Assembly: GCF_040954835.1 (NCBI RefSeq)
Contig: NC_090698.1
Coordinates: forward strand, 69,261,284-69,325,283
From: Lepisosteus oculatus
Lineage: Eukaryota > Chordata > Actinopteri > Semionotiformes > Lepisosteidae
Reading direction: 5' to 3'
Length of the DNA: 64,000 bases
Numbering within the stretch: the first letter of the stretch is position 1; every line of letters begins with the position of its first letter. Positions 21,866 to 32,610 of this stretch are shown here, one piece after another. A program made the position numbers and the translations under genes. The notes beneath the pieces are model-generated. The model made no database searches. It was not told where the DNA came from and saw only the letters and a list, made by a program, of their open reading frames with translations.

Positions 21866-23260
21866 TACCAGCAGGAGGCGCTCTCTCATCCCCCTGTCCA
21901 CACGTGCAGTCAGTGCGGCGCTGTCGTCTCCTTCTCTGTCAGCTGTGGGGAGACGCGGGTGCTTGTGTATTGGCGTGAGCGTCTTTTATTCTCATCATCA
22001 ACCTTATATACTGTATATGTTTATTACAAGTTTTACAAGTCCGCAAAGGATCGAGTAAAGGTTTATCTATCGCCAGCTGAAAAGAGACCCAGCCGAAGGT
22101 GCTGTGGAGACTTGTTCGGCTGGCGTTCTGTATCGAGGTCGTTTTTCTTCTCTTCAGTCGTTTTGTTTTCATCAAAGATGTATATTTACCTGGCAGGGAA
22201 TTTCGTGGTGTTGAAAAGACGCCCACTCGGAGAGAGCTGTGTGTGTGCGCCTTTAGAATGACCTGCATTGCTAGAAATAATAAGAACAACATAACACGAG
22301 GGGAGGAGGCAGTACAGGAAGTGTGCTGTGTTACATCTGCGAGTAATGCAGCTTTAGGTGCCTTGGTTGTGTGTTGCTTCTGCAGTAAGCATAGGCAATA
22401 TCGAACTCTGTTCTGGCCTTCGCTTAGGTTAAGCATTGTTTCGTCAGTATTAACTTTACGTTTCTCAACACTAAATGTAGTGTTTAAAGTGTTACTACGG
22501 ATGTTTTTTGATCTCTTAAACTCCAAAAATCTGTGCTGTATATTCTAAAAAATACTATTGGCAACAAATTCAAAAGCCTGCTTTTGAAAGGACAATGCCT
22601 ATTTATGTATCGTCTAATTGTAGTTAAACAGGCCGGACCCTACACCAGCCTGAGCCGTTATCGGAGTAGGTTCCTTTCGTCTTGCGCTCATTTCTCACAC
22701 CTGAAGACGCCAAACGTTTCAATTTTAATTCTTTCTACTTTTAAGCGTGGAATTAACCTCTACTTGGTCCTTTGCCTCTCTCGTGATGATAGAGCTCGAA
22801 TCATTTTCTCTGAAAGCCGACCACCTGCAACTGAGAATAGCTTACTAGAAACTTTATCAAAAGCTGACATTTTATTTTCGGATGGTATCTATTGCCGTTG
22901 CTTGTTCAGAGAAATTGAAGACGTTAGGCAAGACCTACCTTAACTAAATCCATGCCGCCTGTCCACTCGAATCCTATTGCCTCACAGATCAGGCTCTATT
23001 TTAGTTGTAATTTCCATTTCCAAACCTTCCATGAAAGACGTTAGACATACAGCTGCATAATTGCTTGGTTCAGTTGTATCAGCTGTTCTTTTTTCTATTT
23101 AAGCCAGAGTGAAACGGTGAAGGGAAAGAGAGCAGGGATGAAGGCAGTGAAGAGAGAAAGGGGGAAGGAGAGAAAAAACGCAGAGGAAAACAAGCCGCGT
23201 CGTAAAACAAGTGAGGGAGCGGTGCTCTCTATAAGAAGGGCGCCAGTGAACCCTGCTCTC
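21866..23260 (+). repeat. 5S spacer 11, class A
   Basis: 1395 bp. GCCGAAGGTGCTGTGG near 22092 is shared only with the truncated spacer 17, so the gene 11 and gene 17 neighbourhoods are copies of each other. Confidence 0.9.
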
Positions 23261-23381
23261 GCTTACGGCCACACCACCCTGAACACGCCCGATCTCGTCT
23301 GATCTCGGAAGCTAAGCAGGGTCGGGCCTGGTCAGTACTTGGATGGGAGACCGCCTGGGAATACCAGGTGCTGTAAGCTTT
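23261..23381 (+). rRNA. 5S rRNA gene 12
   Basis: Array consensus. The upstream flank reads GTGAACCCTGCTCTC, as in gene 1. Confidence 0.97.
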
Positions 23382-24934
23382 TACCAGCAGGAGGCGCTCT
23401 CTCATCCCCCTGTCCACACGTGCAGTGCAGCTTTTTCGTCTCTCTGTCAGCTGTGGGGAGATGCGGGTGCTTGTGTATTGTCTGAGCGTGTTTTATTCTC
23501 ATCATGAACCTTATATACTGTAGCCTGGCAAAGAATAATCAGCACAGGACACAAATATATTTATGGGGTTCTTTATTTCTAGGTGAGTATGTGGTCTGAT
23601 CTGTTCTTAGTTAAAAAACAAAACAAAAATGACATATAATGATATTTTTATCTACCCAAAATACGGTAGTGGCTCTGTCACGCAGCGCGTGCAGAAATAG
23701 GCCCTCACTGAGACCTGTATCACGGCAATGATCAGTATAAGACTTTCAATCGCATACACTTAACAAACGGTGCTAAACATAAGTCTCTGTAAAGAATGAA
23801 GGAACAGAAAATACAAGGAGCATGTGAAACCCATTACTTACAAATTAGTAAACAGATATTCCTACCCCCAGTAGATGTCTAGAAACTGGCTACGGCCTCA
23901 GTGCACTCGGTTAAAATCTAATATCCATCTTGCTCGTCTTGTCCCAATCCTATAAAATACCCCTTTATACTAATTTAGGGTGTACATAGGGAAACAACAG
24001 CGTATTTACCGTTACAACTCTCTGTAGTCATTCGGGTTCTTTTTAACGGGAACTCGCTGCTTCTTAGTCCCCAGAGGAATCTTTGGTGCATTTATTTGTG
24101 AGGTGTAGTTTTGTGGAACTGTTTTGGACGGATTTACAGAGTTTTGTTTGCAGGCAGTTAAAGGTTTTTTTTAGATTGAAGGATTTTGATATTTTATTGT
24201 ATTGTTTAATAGAAAATTTGGAAAAAGAGCATTTATTTATAGTCAATTTATTAATCATTCTTGGTAAATTTCACATCCATAAATCCAAATGGTCCAATAA
24301 TACTCCCCTTTTTAGTACTTTTGAGGTGGAGCTGAAACACTATTTAAATTCTATTAAAAATGTGAGAATAAAGCACGGAAAACGTATAATATATGTAAAA
24401 TATAAACTTTAATCATATAACTTACTTATTACCTCTGGCGGTTAATTGTTTATTTTTCTGTTTGTTCTCTTGTACCCATTTTGATCCTCCGGTTGTATTT
24501 GTATTTGTAAATTCTTTATACGTTTAATAAAAAAATATTTTCAAAAAACAACATATATAGTCGCCAGTTTGACAAGTCCGCAGAGGATCGAGTAAAGGTT
24601 TATTTATCGCCCGCTGGAAGAAAAAAGACCCAGCGCTTCGGCTGGCGTTGTGGGAGTCGCGCTTTTCCGAAGTGTATCGAGGTCGTTTTCCACAGAGCTC
24701 AGATGTCGAAGCACAGCGGCAGCTCTCCAGCGATCAGCGGTCCTCTATAGCGCCCTTCCTCCCGCAGCTCCGTCCTCATCGGAAGGAAGAAAGAGTGAAA
24801 TTAAAGAGCGGGGACGAGGGCAGTGAAGAGAGAAAGGGGGATGGAGAAAAAACGCAAAGGAAAACAAGCAGCGTCGTAAAACAAGTGAGGGAGCGGTGCT
24901 CTCTATAAGAAGGGCGCCAGTGAGCTCTGCTCTC
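23382..24934 (+). repeat. 5S spacer 12, class B
   Basis: 1553 bp. It has the short gene flank of spacers 5 and 10 but the full-length LINE part of spacers 8, 14 and 16. Confidence 0.9.
24068..24559 (+). mobile_element. Tx1/L1-like LINE 3' end in spacer 12
   Basis: FVELFW variant of the relic, ending in the same A-rich tail and CATATATA junction. Confidence 0.7.
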
Positions 24935-25055
24935 GCTTACGGCCACACCACCCTGAACACGCCCGATCTCGTCTGATCTCGGAAGCTAATCAGGGTCGGA
25001 CCTGGTCAGTACTTGGATGGGAGACCGCCTGGGAATACCGGGTGCTGTAAGCTTT
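24935..25055 (+). rRNA. 5S rRNA gene 13, variant control region
   Basis: It differs at G56T and G66A (GCTAATCAGGGTCGGACCTG), both within or next to the A box of the internal control region, plus A106G. It is possibly less active; everything else is intact. Confidence 0.88.
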
Positions 25056-26451
25056 TACCAGCAGGAGGCGCTCTCTCATCCCCCTGTCCACACGTGCAGT
25101 CAGTGCGGCTCTGTCGTCTCCTTCTCTGTCAGCTGTGGGGAGACGCGGGTGCTTGTGTATTGGCGTGAGCGTCTTTTATTCTCATCATCAACCTTATATA
25201 CTGTATATGTTTATTACAAGTTTTATAAGTCCGCAAAGGATCGAGTAAAGGTTTATCTATCGCCAGCTGAAAAGAGACCCAGTGCTTCGGCTGTGGAGAC
25301 TTGTTCGGCTGGCGTTCTGTATCGAGGTCGTTTTTCTTCTCTTCAGTCGTTTTGCTTTCACCAAAGATGTATATTTACCTGGCAAAGAATTTCGTGGTGT
25401 TGAAAAGACGCCCACTCGGAGAGAGCTGTGTGTGTTAGCCTTTAGAATGACCTGCATTGCTAGAAATAATAAGAACAACATAACACGAGGGGAGGAGGCA
25501 GTACAGGAAGTGTGCTGTGTTACATCTGCGAGTAATGCAGCTTTAGGTGCCTTGGTTGTGTGTTGCTTCTGCAGTAAGCATAGGCAACATCTAACTCAGT
25601 TCTGGCCTTCGCTTAGGTTAAGCATTGTTTCGTCAGTATTAACTTTACGTTTCTCAACACTAAATGTAGTGTTTAAAGTGTTACTACGGATGTTTTTTGA
25701 TCTCTTAAACTCCAAAAATCTGTGCTGTATATTCTAAAAAATACTATTGGCAACAAATTCAAAAGCCTGCTTTTGAAAGGACAATGCCTATTTATGTATC
25801 GTCTAATTGTAGTTAAACAGGCCGGACCCTACACCAGCCTGAGCCGTTATCGGAGTAGGTTCCTTTCGTCTTGCGCTCATTTCTCACACCTGAAGACGCC
25901 AAACGTTTCAATTTTAATTCTTTCTACTTTTAAGCGTGGAATTAGCCTCTACTTGGTCCTTTGCCTCTCTCGTGATGATAGAGCTCGAATCATTTTCTCT
26001 GAAAGCCGACCACCTGCAACTGAGAATAGCTTACTAGAAACTTTATCAAAAGCTGACATTTTATTTTCGGATGGTATCTATTGCCGTTGCTTGTTCAGAG
26101 AAATTGAAGACGTTAGGCAAGACCTACCTTAACTAAATCCATGCCGCCTGTCCACTAGAATCCTATTGCCTCACAGATCAGGCTCTATTTTAATTGTAAT
26201 TTCCATTTCCAAACCTTCCATGAAAGACGTTAGACATACAGCTGCATAATTGCTTGGTTCAGTTGTATCAGCTGTTCTTTTTTCTATTTAAGCCAGAGTG
26301 AAACGGTGAAGGGAAAGAGAGCAGGGATGAAGGCAGTGAAGAGAGAGAAAGGGGGAAGGAGAGAAAAAACGCAGAGGAAAACAAGCCGCGTCGTAAAAGA
26401 AGTGAGGGAGCGGTCCTCTCTATAAGAAGGGCGCCAGTGAGCTCTGCTCTC
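25056..26451 (+). repeat. 5S spacer 13, class A
   Basis: 1396 bp. A mosaic: GTGCTTCGGCTG near 25281 as in spacer 1, then the GTGTGTTAGCC tract of spacer 9. Confidence 0.9.
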
Positions 26452-26572
26452 GCTTACGGCCACACCACCCTGAACACGCCCGATCTCGTCTGATCTCGGA
26501 AGCTAAGCAGGGTCGGGCCTGGTCAGTACTTGGATGGGAGACCGCCTGGGAATACCGGGTGCTGTAAGCTTT
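26452..26572 (+). rRNA. 5S rRNA gene 14
   Basis: Consensus with A106G only. Confidence 0.96.
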
Positions 26573-28145
26573 TACCAGCAGGAGGCGCTCTCTCATCCCC
26601 CTGTCCACACGTGCAGTCAGTGCGGCTCTGTCGTCTCCTTCTCTGTCAGCTGTGGGGAGACGCGGGTGCTTGTGTATTGGCGTGAGCGTCTTTTATTCTC
26701 ATCATGAACCTTATATACTGTAGCCTGGCAAAGAATAATCAGCACAGGACACAAATATATTTCTGGGGTTCTTTATTTCTAGGTGAGTATGTGGTCTGAT
26801 CTGTTCTTAGTTCAAAAGAAATAAAAAAAAACAAAAGAAATGACATATAATGATATTTTTATCTACCCAAAATACGGTAGTGGCTCTGTCACGCAGCGCG
26901 TGCAGAAATAGGCCCTCACTGAGATCTGTATCACGGCAATGATCAGTATAAGACTTTCAATCGCATACACTTAACAAACGGTGCTAAACATAAGTCTCTG
27001 TAAAGAATGAAGGAACAGAAAATACAAGGAGCATGTGAAACCCATTACTTACAAATCCGTAAACAGATATTCCTACCCCCAGTAGATGTCTAGAAACTGG
27101 CTACGGCCTCAGTGCACTCGGTTAAAATCTAATATCCATCTTGTTCGTCTTGTCCCAATCCTATAAAATACCCCTTTATACTCATTTAGGGTGTACATAG
27201 GGAAACAACAGCGTATTTACCGTTACAACTCTCTGTAGTCATTCGGGTTCTTTTTAACGGTAACTCGCTGCTTCTTAGTCCCCAGAGGAATCTTTGGTGC
27301 ATTTATTTGTGAGGTGTAGTTTTGTGGAACTGTTTTGGACGGATTTACAGAGTTTTGTTTGCAGGCAGTTAAAGGTGTTTTTAAGATTGAAGGATTTTGA
27401 TATTTTATTGTATTGTTTAATAGAAAATTTGGAAAAAGAGCATTTATTTATAGTCAATTTATTAATCATTCTTGGTAAATTTCACATCCATAAATCCAAA
27501 TGGTCCAATAATACTCCCCTTTTTAGTACTTTTGAGGTGGAGCTGAAACACTATTTAAATTCTATTAAAAATGTGAGAATAAAGCACGGAAAACGTATAA
27601 TATATGTAAAAAATACAATTGAATCATATAACTTACTTATTACCTCTGGCGGTTAATTGTTTATTTTTCTGTTTGTTCTCTTGTACCCATTTTGATCCTC
27701 CGGTTGTATTTGTATTTGTAAATTCTTTATACGTTTAATAAAAAAATATTTTCAAAAAACAACATATATAGTCGCCAGTTTGACAAGTCCGCAGAGGATC
27801 GAGTAAAGGTTTATTTATCGCCCGCTGGAAGAAAAAAGACCCAGCGCTTCGGCTGGCGTTGTGGGAGTCGCGCTTTTCCGAAGTGTATCGAGGTCGTTTT
27901 CCACAGCGCTCAGATGTCGAAGCACAGCGGCAGCTCTCCAGCGACCAGCGGTCCTCTATAGCGCCCTTCCTCCCGCAGCTCCGTCCTCATTGGAAGGAAG
28001 AAAGAGTGAAATTAAAGAGCGGGGACGAGGGCAGTGAAGAGAGAAAGGGGGATGGAGAAAAAACGCAAAGGAAAACAAGCCGCGTCGTAAAACAAGTGAG
28101 GGAGCGGTGCTCTCTATAAGAAGGGCGCCAGTGAACTCTGCTCTC
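26573..28145 (+). repeat. 5S spacer 14, class B
   Basis: 1573 bp. It has the long gene flank and the AAATACAATTGAATC end of the LINE part, as in spacer 2. Confidence 0.9.
27279..27770 (+). mobile_element. Tx1/L1-like LINE 3' end in spacer 14
   Basis: The relic has LKVFLRLKD (GTGTTTTTAAG) where others have LKVFFRLKD. Otherwise it is as in spacer 2. Confidence 0.7.
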
Positions 28146-28266
28146 GCTTACGGCCACACCACCCTGAACACGCCCGATCTCGTCTGATCTCGGAAGCTAA
28201 GCAGGGTCGGGCCTGGTCAGTACTTGGATGGGAGACCGCCTGGGAATACCAGGTGCTGGAAGCTTT
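28146..28266 (+). rRNA. 5S rRNA gene 15
   Basis: Consensus with T114G (CTGGAAGC), shared with gene 16. Confidence 0.95.
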
Positions 28267-29430
28267 TACCAGCAGGAGGCGCTCTCTCATCCCCCTGTCC
28301 ACACGTGCAGTCAGTGCGGCTCTGTCGTCTCCTTCTCTGTCAGCTGTGGGGAGACGCGGGTGCTTGTGTATTGGCGTGAGCGTCTTTTATTCTCATCATG
28401 AACCTTATATACTGTAGCCTGGCAAAGAATAATCAGCACAGGACACAAATATATTTTGTGGAGGAGGCAGTACAGGAAGTGTGCTGTTACATCTGCGATT
28501 AATGCAGCTTTAGGTGCCTTGGTTGTGTGTTGCTTCTGCAGTAAGCATAGGCAATATCGAACTAATTTCTGGCCTTCGCTTAGGTTAAGCATTGTTTCGT
28601 CAGTATTAACTTTACGTTTCTCAACACTAAATGTAGTGTTTGAAGTGTTACTACGCAGTATGAATGTTTTTTGATCTCTTAAACTCCACAAATCTGTGCT
28701 GTATATTCTAAAAAAATACTATTGGCAACAAATTCAAAAGCCTGCTTTTGAAAGGACAATGCCTATTTATTAAGCGTCTAATTGTAGTTAAACAGGCCGG
28801 ACCCTACACCAGCCTGAGCCGTTATCGGAGTAGGTTCCTTTCGTCTTGCGCTCATTTCTCAGACCTGAAGACGCCAAACGTTTCAATTTAATTCTTTCTA
28901 CTTTTAAGCGTGGAATTAACCTCTACTTGGTCCTTTGCCTCTCTCGTGATGATAGAGCTCGAATCATTTTCTCTGAAAGCCGACCACCTGCAACTGAGAA
29001 TTAATAGCTTACTAGAAACTTTATCAAAAGCTGACATTTTATTCTCGGATGGTATCTATTGCCGTTGCTTGTTCAGAGAAATTGAAGACGTTAAGCAAGA
29101 CCTACCTTGCCTAAATCAATGCCGCCTGTCCACTAGAATCCTATTGCCTCACAGATCAGGCTCTATTTTAGTTGTAATTTCCATTTCCAAACCTTCCATG
29201 AAAGACGTTAGACATAGAGCTGCATAATTGCTTGGTTCAGTTGTATCAGCTGTTCTTTTTTCTATTTAAGCAAGAGTGAAACAGTGAAGGGAAAGAGAGC
29301 AGGGATGAAGGCAGTGAAGAGAGAGAAAGGGGGAAGGAGAGAAAAAAACGCAAAGGAAAAAAAGCAGCGTCGTAAAACAAGTGAGGGAGCGGTGCTCTCT
29401 ATAAGAAGGGCGCCAGTGAGCTCTGCTCTC
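28267..29430 (+). repeat. 5S spacer 15, B/A chimera
   Basis: 1164 bp, the shortest complete spacer. It starts as class B (GCCTGGCAAAGAATAATC, ACAAATATATTT near 28455) and switches abruptly at about 28457 to class A (GTGGAGGAGGCAGTACAGG). The shared module and the first part of the A-specific sequence are therefore skipped. From there it follows the spacer 6/7 subgroup. Confidence 0.88.
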
Positions 29431-29551
29431 GCTTACGGCCACACCACCCTGAACACGCCCGATCTCGTCTGATCTCGGAAGCTAAGCATGGTCGGGCCTG
29501 GTCAGTACTTGGATGGGAGACCGCCTGGGAATACCAGGTGCTGGAAGCTTT
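29431..29551 (+). rRNA. 5S rRNA gene 16, variant
   Basis: It differs at G59T (GCTAAGCATGGTCGG), in the A box, and at T114G. Promoter strength may be reduced; the terminator is intact. Confidence 0.9.
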
Positions 29552-31113
29552 TACCAGCAGGAGGCGCTCTCTCATCCCCCTGTCCACACGTGCAGTCAGT
29601 GCGGCTCTGTCGTCTCCTTCTCTGTCAGCTGTGGGGAGACGCGGGTGCTTGTGTATTGTCGTGAGCGTGTTTTATTCTCATCATGAACCTTATATACTGT
29701 AGCCTGGTAAAGAATAATCAGCACAGGGCACAAATATATTTCTGGGGTTCTTTATTTCTAGGTGAGTATGTGGTCTGATCTGTTCTTAGTTAAAAAACAA
29801 AACAAAAATGACATATAATGATATTTTTATCTACCCAAAATACGGTAGTGGCTCTGTCACGCAGCGCGTGCAGAAATAGGCCCTCACTGAGACCTGCATC
29901 ACGGCAATGATCAGTATAAGACTTACAATCGCATACACTTAACAAACGGTGCTAAACATAAGTCTCTGTAAAGAATGAAGGAACAGAAAATACAAGGAGC
30001 ATGTGAAACCCATTACTTACAAACCAGTAAACAGATATTCCTACCCCCAGTAGATGTCTAGAAACTGGCTACGGCCTCAGTGCACTCGGTTAAAATCTAA
30101 TATCCATCTTGCTCGTCTTGTCCCAATCCTATAAAATACCCCTTTATACTCATTTAGGGTGTACATAGGGAAACAACAGCGTATTTACCGTTACAACTCT
30201 CTGTAGTCATTCGGGTTCTTTTTAACGGTAACTCGCTGCTTCTTAGTCCCCAGAGGAATCTTTGGTGCATTTATTTGTGAGGTGTAGTTTTGTGGAACTG
30301 TTTTGGACGGATTTACAGAGTTTTGTTTGCAGGCAGTTAAAGGTTTTTTTTAGATGGAAGGATTTTGATATTTTATTGTATTGTTTAATAGAAAATTTGG
30401 AAAAAGAGCATTTATTTATAGTCAATTTATTAATCATTCTTGGTAAATTTCACATCCATAAATCCAAATGGTCCAATAATACTCCCCTTTTTAGTACTTT
30501 TGAGGTGGAGCTGAAACACTATTTAAATTCTATTAAAAATGTGAGAATAAAGCACGGAAAACGTATAATATATGTAAAATATAAACTTTAATCATATAAC
30601 TTACTTATTACCTCTGGCGGTTAATTGTTTATTTTTCTGTTTGTTCTCTTGTACCCATTTTGATCCTCCGGTTGTATTTGTATTTGTAAATTCTTTATAC
30701 GTTTAATAAAAAAATATTTTCAAAAAACAACATATATAGTCGCCAGTTTGACAAGTCCGCAGAGGATCGAGTAAAGGTTTATTTATCGCCCGCTGGAAGA
30801 AAAAAGACCCAGCGCTTCGGCTGGCGTTGTGGGAGTCGCGCTTTTCCGAAGTGTATCGAGGTCGTTTTCCACAGAGCTCAGATGTCAAAGCACAGCGGCA
30901 GCTCTCCAGCGATCAGCGGTCCTCTATAGCGCCCTTCCTCCCGCAGCTCCGTCCTCATCGGAAGGAAGAAAGAGTGAAATTAAAGAGCGGGGACGAGGGC
31001 AGTGAAGAGAGAAAGGGGGATGGAGAAAAAACGCAAAGGAAAACAAGCCGCGTCGTAAAACAAGTGAGGGAGCGGTGCTCTCTATAAGAAGGGCGCCAGT
31101 GAGCTCTGCTCTC
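29552..31113 (+). repeat. 5S spacer 16, class B
   Basis: 1562 bp. Its last ~400 bp match spacer 10 closely; its first part resembles spacers 8 and 12. Confidence 0.9.
30247..30738 (+). mobile_element. Tx1/L1-like LINE 3' end in spacer 16
   Basis: FVELFW variant with FRWKD for FRLKD. It ends in the same A-rich tail. Confidence 0.7.
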
Positions 31114-31234
31114 GCTTACGGCCACACCACCCTGAACACGCCCGATCTCGTCTGATCTCGGAAGCTCAGCAGGTTCGGGCTTGGTCAGTACTTGGATGGG
31201 AGACCGCCTGGGAATACCGGGTGCTGTAAGCTTT
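31114..31234 (+). rRNA. 5S rRNA gene 17, variant control region
   Basis: It carries the same A54C, G61T, C68T and A106G set as gene 11. It is the last gene of the array. Confidence 0.85.
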
Positions 31235-31653
31235 TACCAGCAGGAGGCGCTCTCTCATCCCCCTGTCCACACGTGCAGTCAGTGCGGCGCTGTCGTCTCC
31301 TTCTCTGTCAGCTGTGGGGAGACGCGGGTGCTTGTGTATTGGCGTGAGCGTCTTTTATTCTCATCATCAACCTTATATACTGTATATGTTTATTACAAGT
31401 TTTACAAGTCCGCAAAGGATCGAGTAAAGGTTTATCTATCGCCAGCTGAAAAGAGACCCAGCCGAAGGTGCTGTGGAGACTTGTTCGGCTGGCGTTCTGT
31501 ATCGAGGTCGTTTTTCTTCTCTTCAGTCGTTTTGTTTTCATCAAAGATGTATATTTACCTGGCAGGGAATTTCGTGGTGTTGAAAAGACGCCCACTCGGA
31601 GAGAGTTGTGTGTGTGCGCCTTTAGAATGACCTGCATTGCTAGAAATAATAAG
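31235..31653 (+). repeat. Right-edge truncated A spacer
   Basis: It follows spacer 11 almost base for base to CTAGAAATAATAAG and then stops. In a full A spacer the next bases are AACAAC(A/C), which is where the left edge of the array begins. Confidence 0.9.
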
Positions 31654-31754
31654 TAAATCTGGGCTCCAGATCCTTGCCTACTCGATTCTATATGAGAAGC
31701 AGGGAGGAAACTAAACGATGAGCCCGGGTATCGCTTTCTTATCATCTCCTGTAT

Positions 31755-32102
31755 TTCCAGCTACTATTCCCAGCATACCAGAGCGCAAAGGCAACGGGAA
31801 TTGTGCGCTGCCACGCAATCACCGCTGAAATATCAAGATCCTCAGCATCGCACCCGCTACCCGCTGACGTCCACAGAGTACAGAGTGGGACGACGCATTT
31901 GAGTGGGAGCATATTTACTTATGGCCTGCGTAAGGTGTCTCGCTTCTGCAAGGAAGACGGATTTTTCACTGTTAGAGCTCACAGTGGGCTGAGAACGAAA
32001 GCCTCTGTAATGTTTCTATACTATTGATCACGCCCGCTGAATTGACACGGAGGACTCCCAACACCTGATCGGCGCGGCAGCTGCACTCGGTCCTCCTGGA
32101 CG
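31755..32102 (+). promoter_or_regulatory. NUDT2-side promoter
   Basis: CTACTATTCCCAGCATAC at 31761-31778 resembles the ZNF143/Staf element (ACTACAATTCCCAGMATGC). A half X-box GGCAAC is at 31790-31795 and a CRE-like TGACGTCC at 31865-31872. ZNF143 sites are frequent in bidirectional housekeeping promoters. No TATA box is seen. The transcription start was not determined. Confidence 0.5.
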
Positions 32103-32438
32103 GTAGGTGGCGGCAGTGTGTGGCAGCGGCGGACACTGCCTTGTGTCGTGGGGAGTTGGGTACTTCCTTGCACATTAGGCGTTTTTTAAAAATGACAGGC
32201 GTGAGTTAGACCTTCACCCAAGCCTGCATATGTTTTCAACCCCGTAGAAAAGCGTTCACTTAGGCGTACTTTATGTAATTGGACGACTTGTCTTTGAGGA
32301 TTGAGGGGGCTGTCCCGTTTCTCTCCCCAGAGCCCGTCTTGGCGGATCAGGAAGAGAACAGGCAGCAGGGGCTGGCGTGGAGACGGCGTGCGAGTGAGAT
32401 AGTGTGAAAGCACACATCAAGTTTTTAACTATAAAGTT

Positions 32439-32610
32439 CAGGTGGGTGGCTGCGTCAGCATGCAAAGGAACAAGTAATAGGTTTATTCCATGCTGAAAAA
32501 AAGAAGAAAGAGAACACAACCTGTGTTCCACCTGAAGAAGGCTCCACGGCCGAAACGTTGTGTTCTCTTTCTTCTTTTTTTCAGCATGGAATAAACCTCT
32601 TACTTGTTCT
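32439..32610. mobile_element. Foldback retroelement tail with hammerhead-like core
   Basis: Two 53-bp arms (32468-32520 and 32557-32609) are inverted copies with one or two mismatches. They surround a short loop containing CCTGAAGAAGGCTCCACGGC followed by CGAAACG. The insert is flanked by a direct repeat of about 14 bp (TTTAACTATAAAGT, ending at 32438 and repeated from 32611), a target-site duplication. CTGAAGA, a GGC/GCC stem and GAAAC recall the hammerhead core known from Penelope-like elements, with one extra A before the stem. A single-arm relative lies at 49236-49302. Confidence 0.65.

Larger units (their letters stand above)
5235..31653 (+). repeat. Tandem 5S rDNA array, 17 genes
   Basis: Seventeen 121-nt 5S genes on the same strand are separated by two spacer classes. 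The order after genes 1-17 is A B B A B A A B A B A B A B A' B A (last truncated), with a partial A before gene 1. Repeat periods are 1512, 1694, 1690, 1518, 1662, 1540, 1429, 1645, 1518, 1669, 1516, 1674, 1517, 1694, 1285 and 1683 bp. The first base of the array and the last base are consecutive positions of one A spacer. All genes keep the TATA-like upstream signal and the T-run terminator. Confidence 0.97.

Noticed and set aside
5836-31300. Many 60-150-codon open frames repeated across the 5S array, on both strands, including ~62-residue frames antisense to each 5S gene
   Set aside because: They recur because the DNA repeats. They overlap the 5S genes or spacers, shift frame between copies, and show no family resemblance except the LINE ORF2 tail in B spacers.
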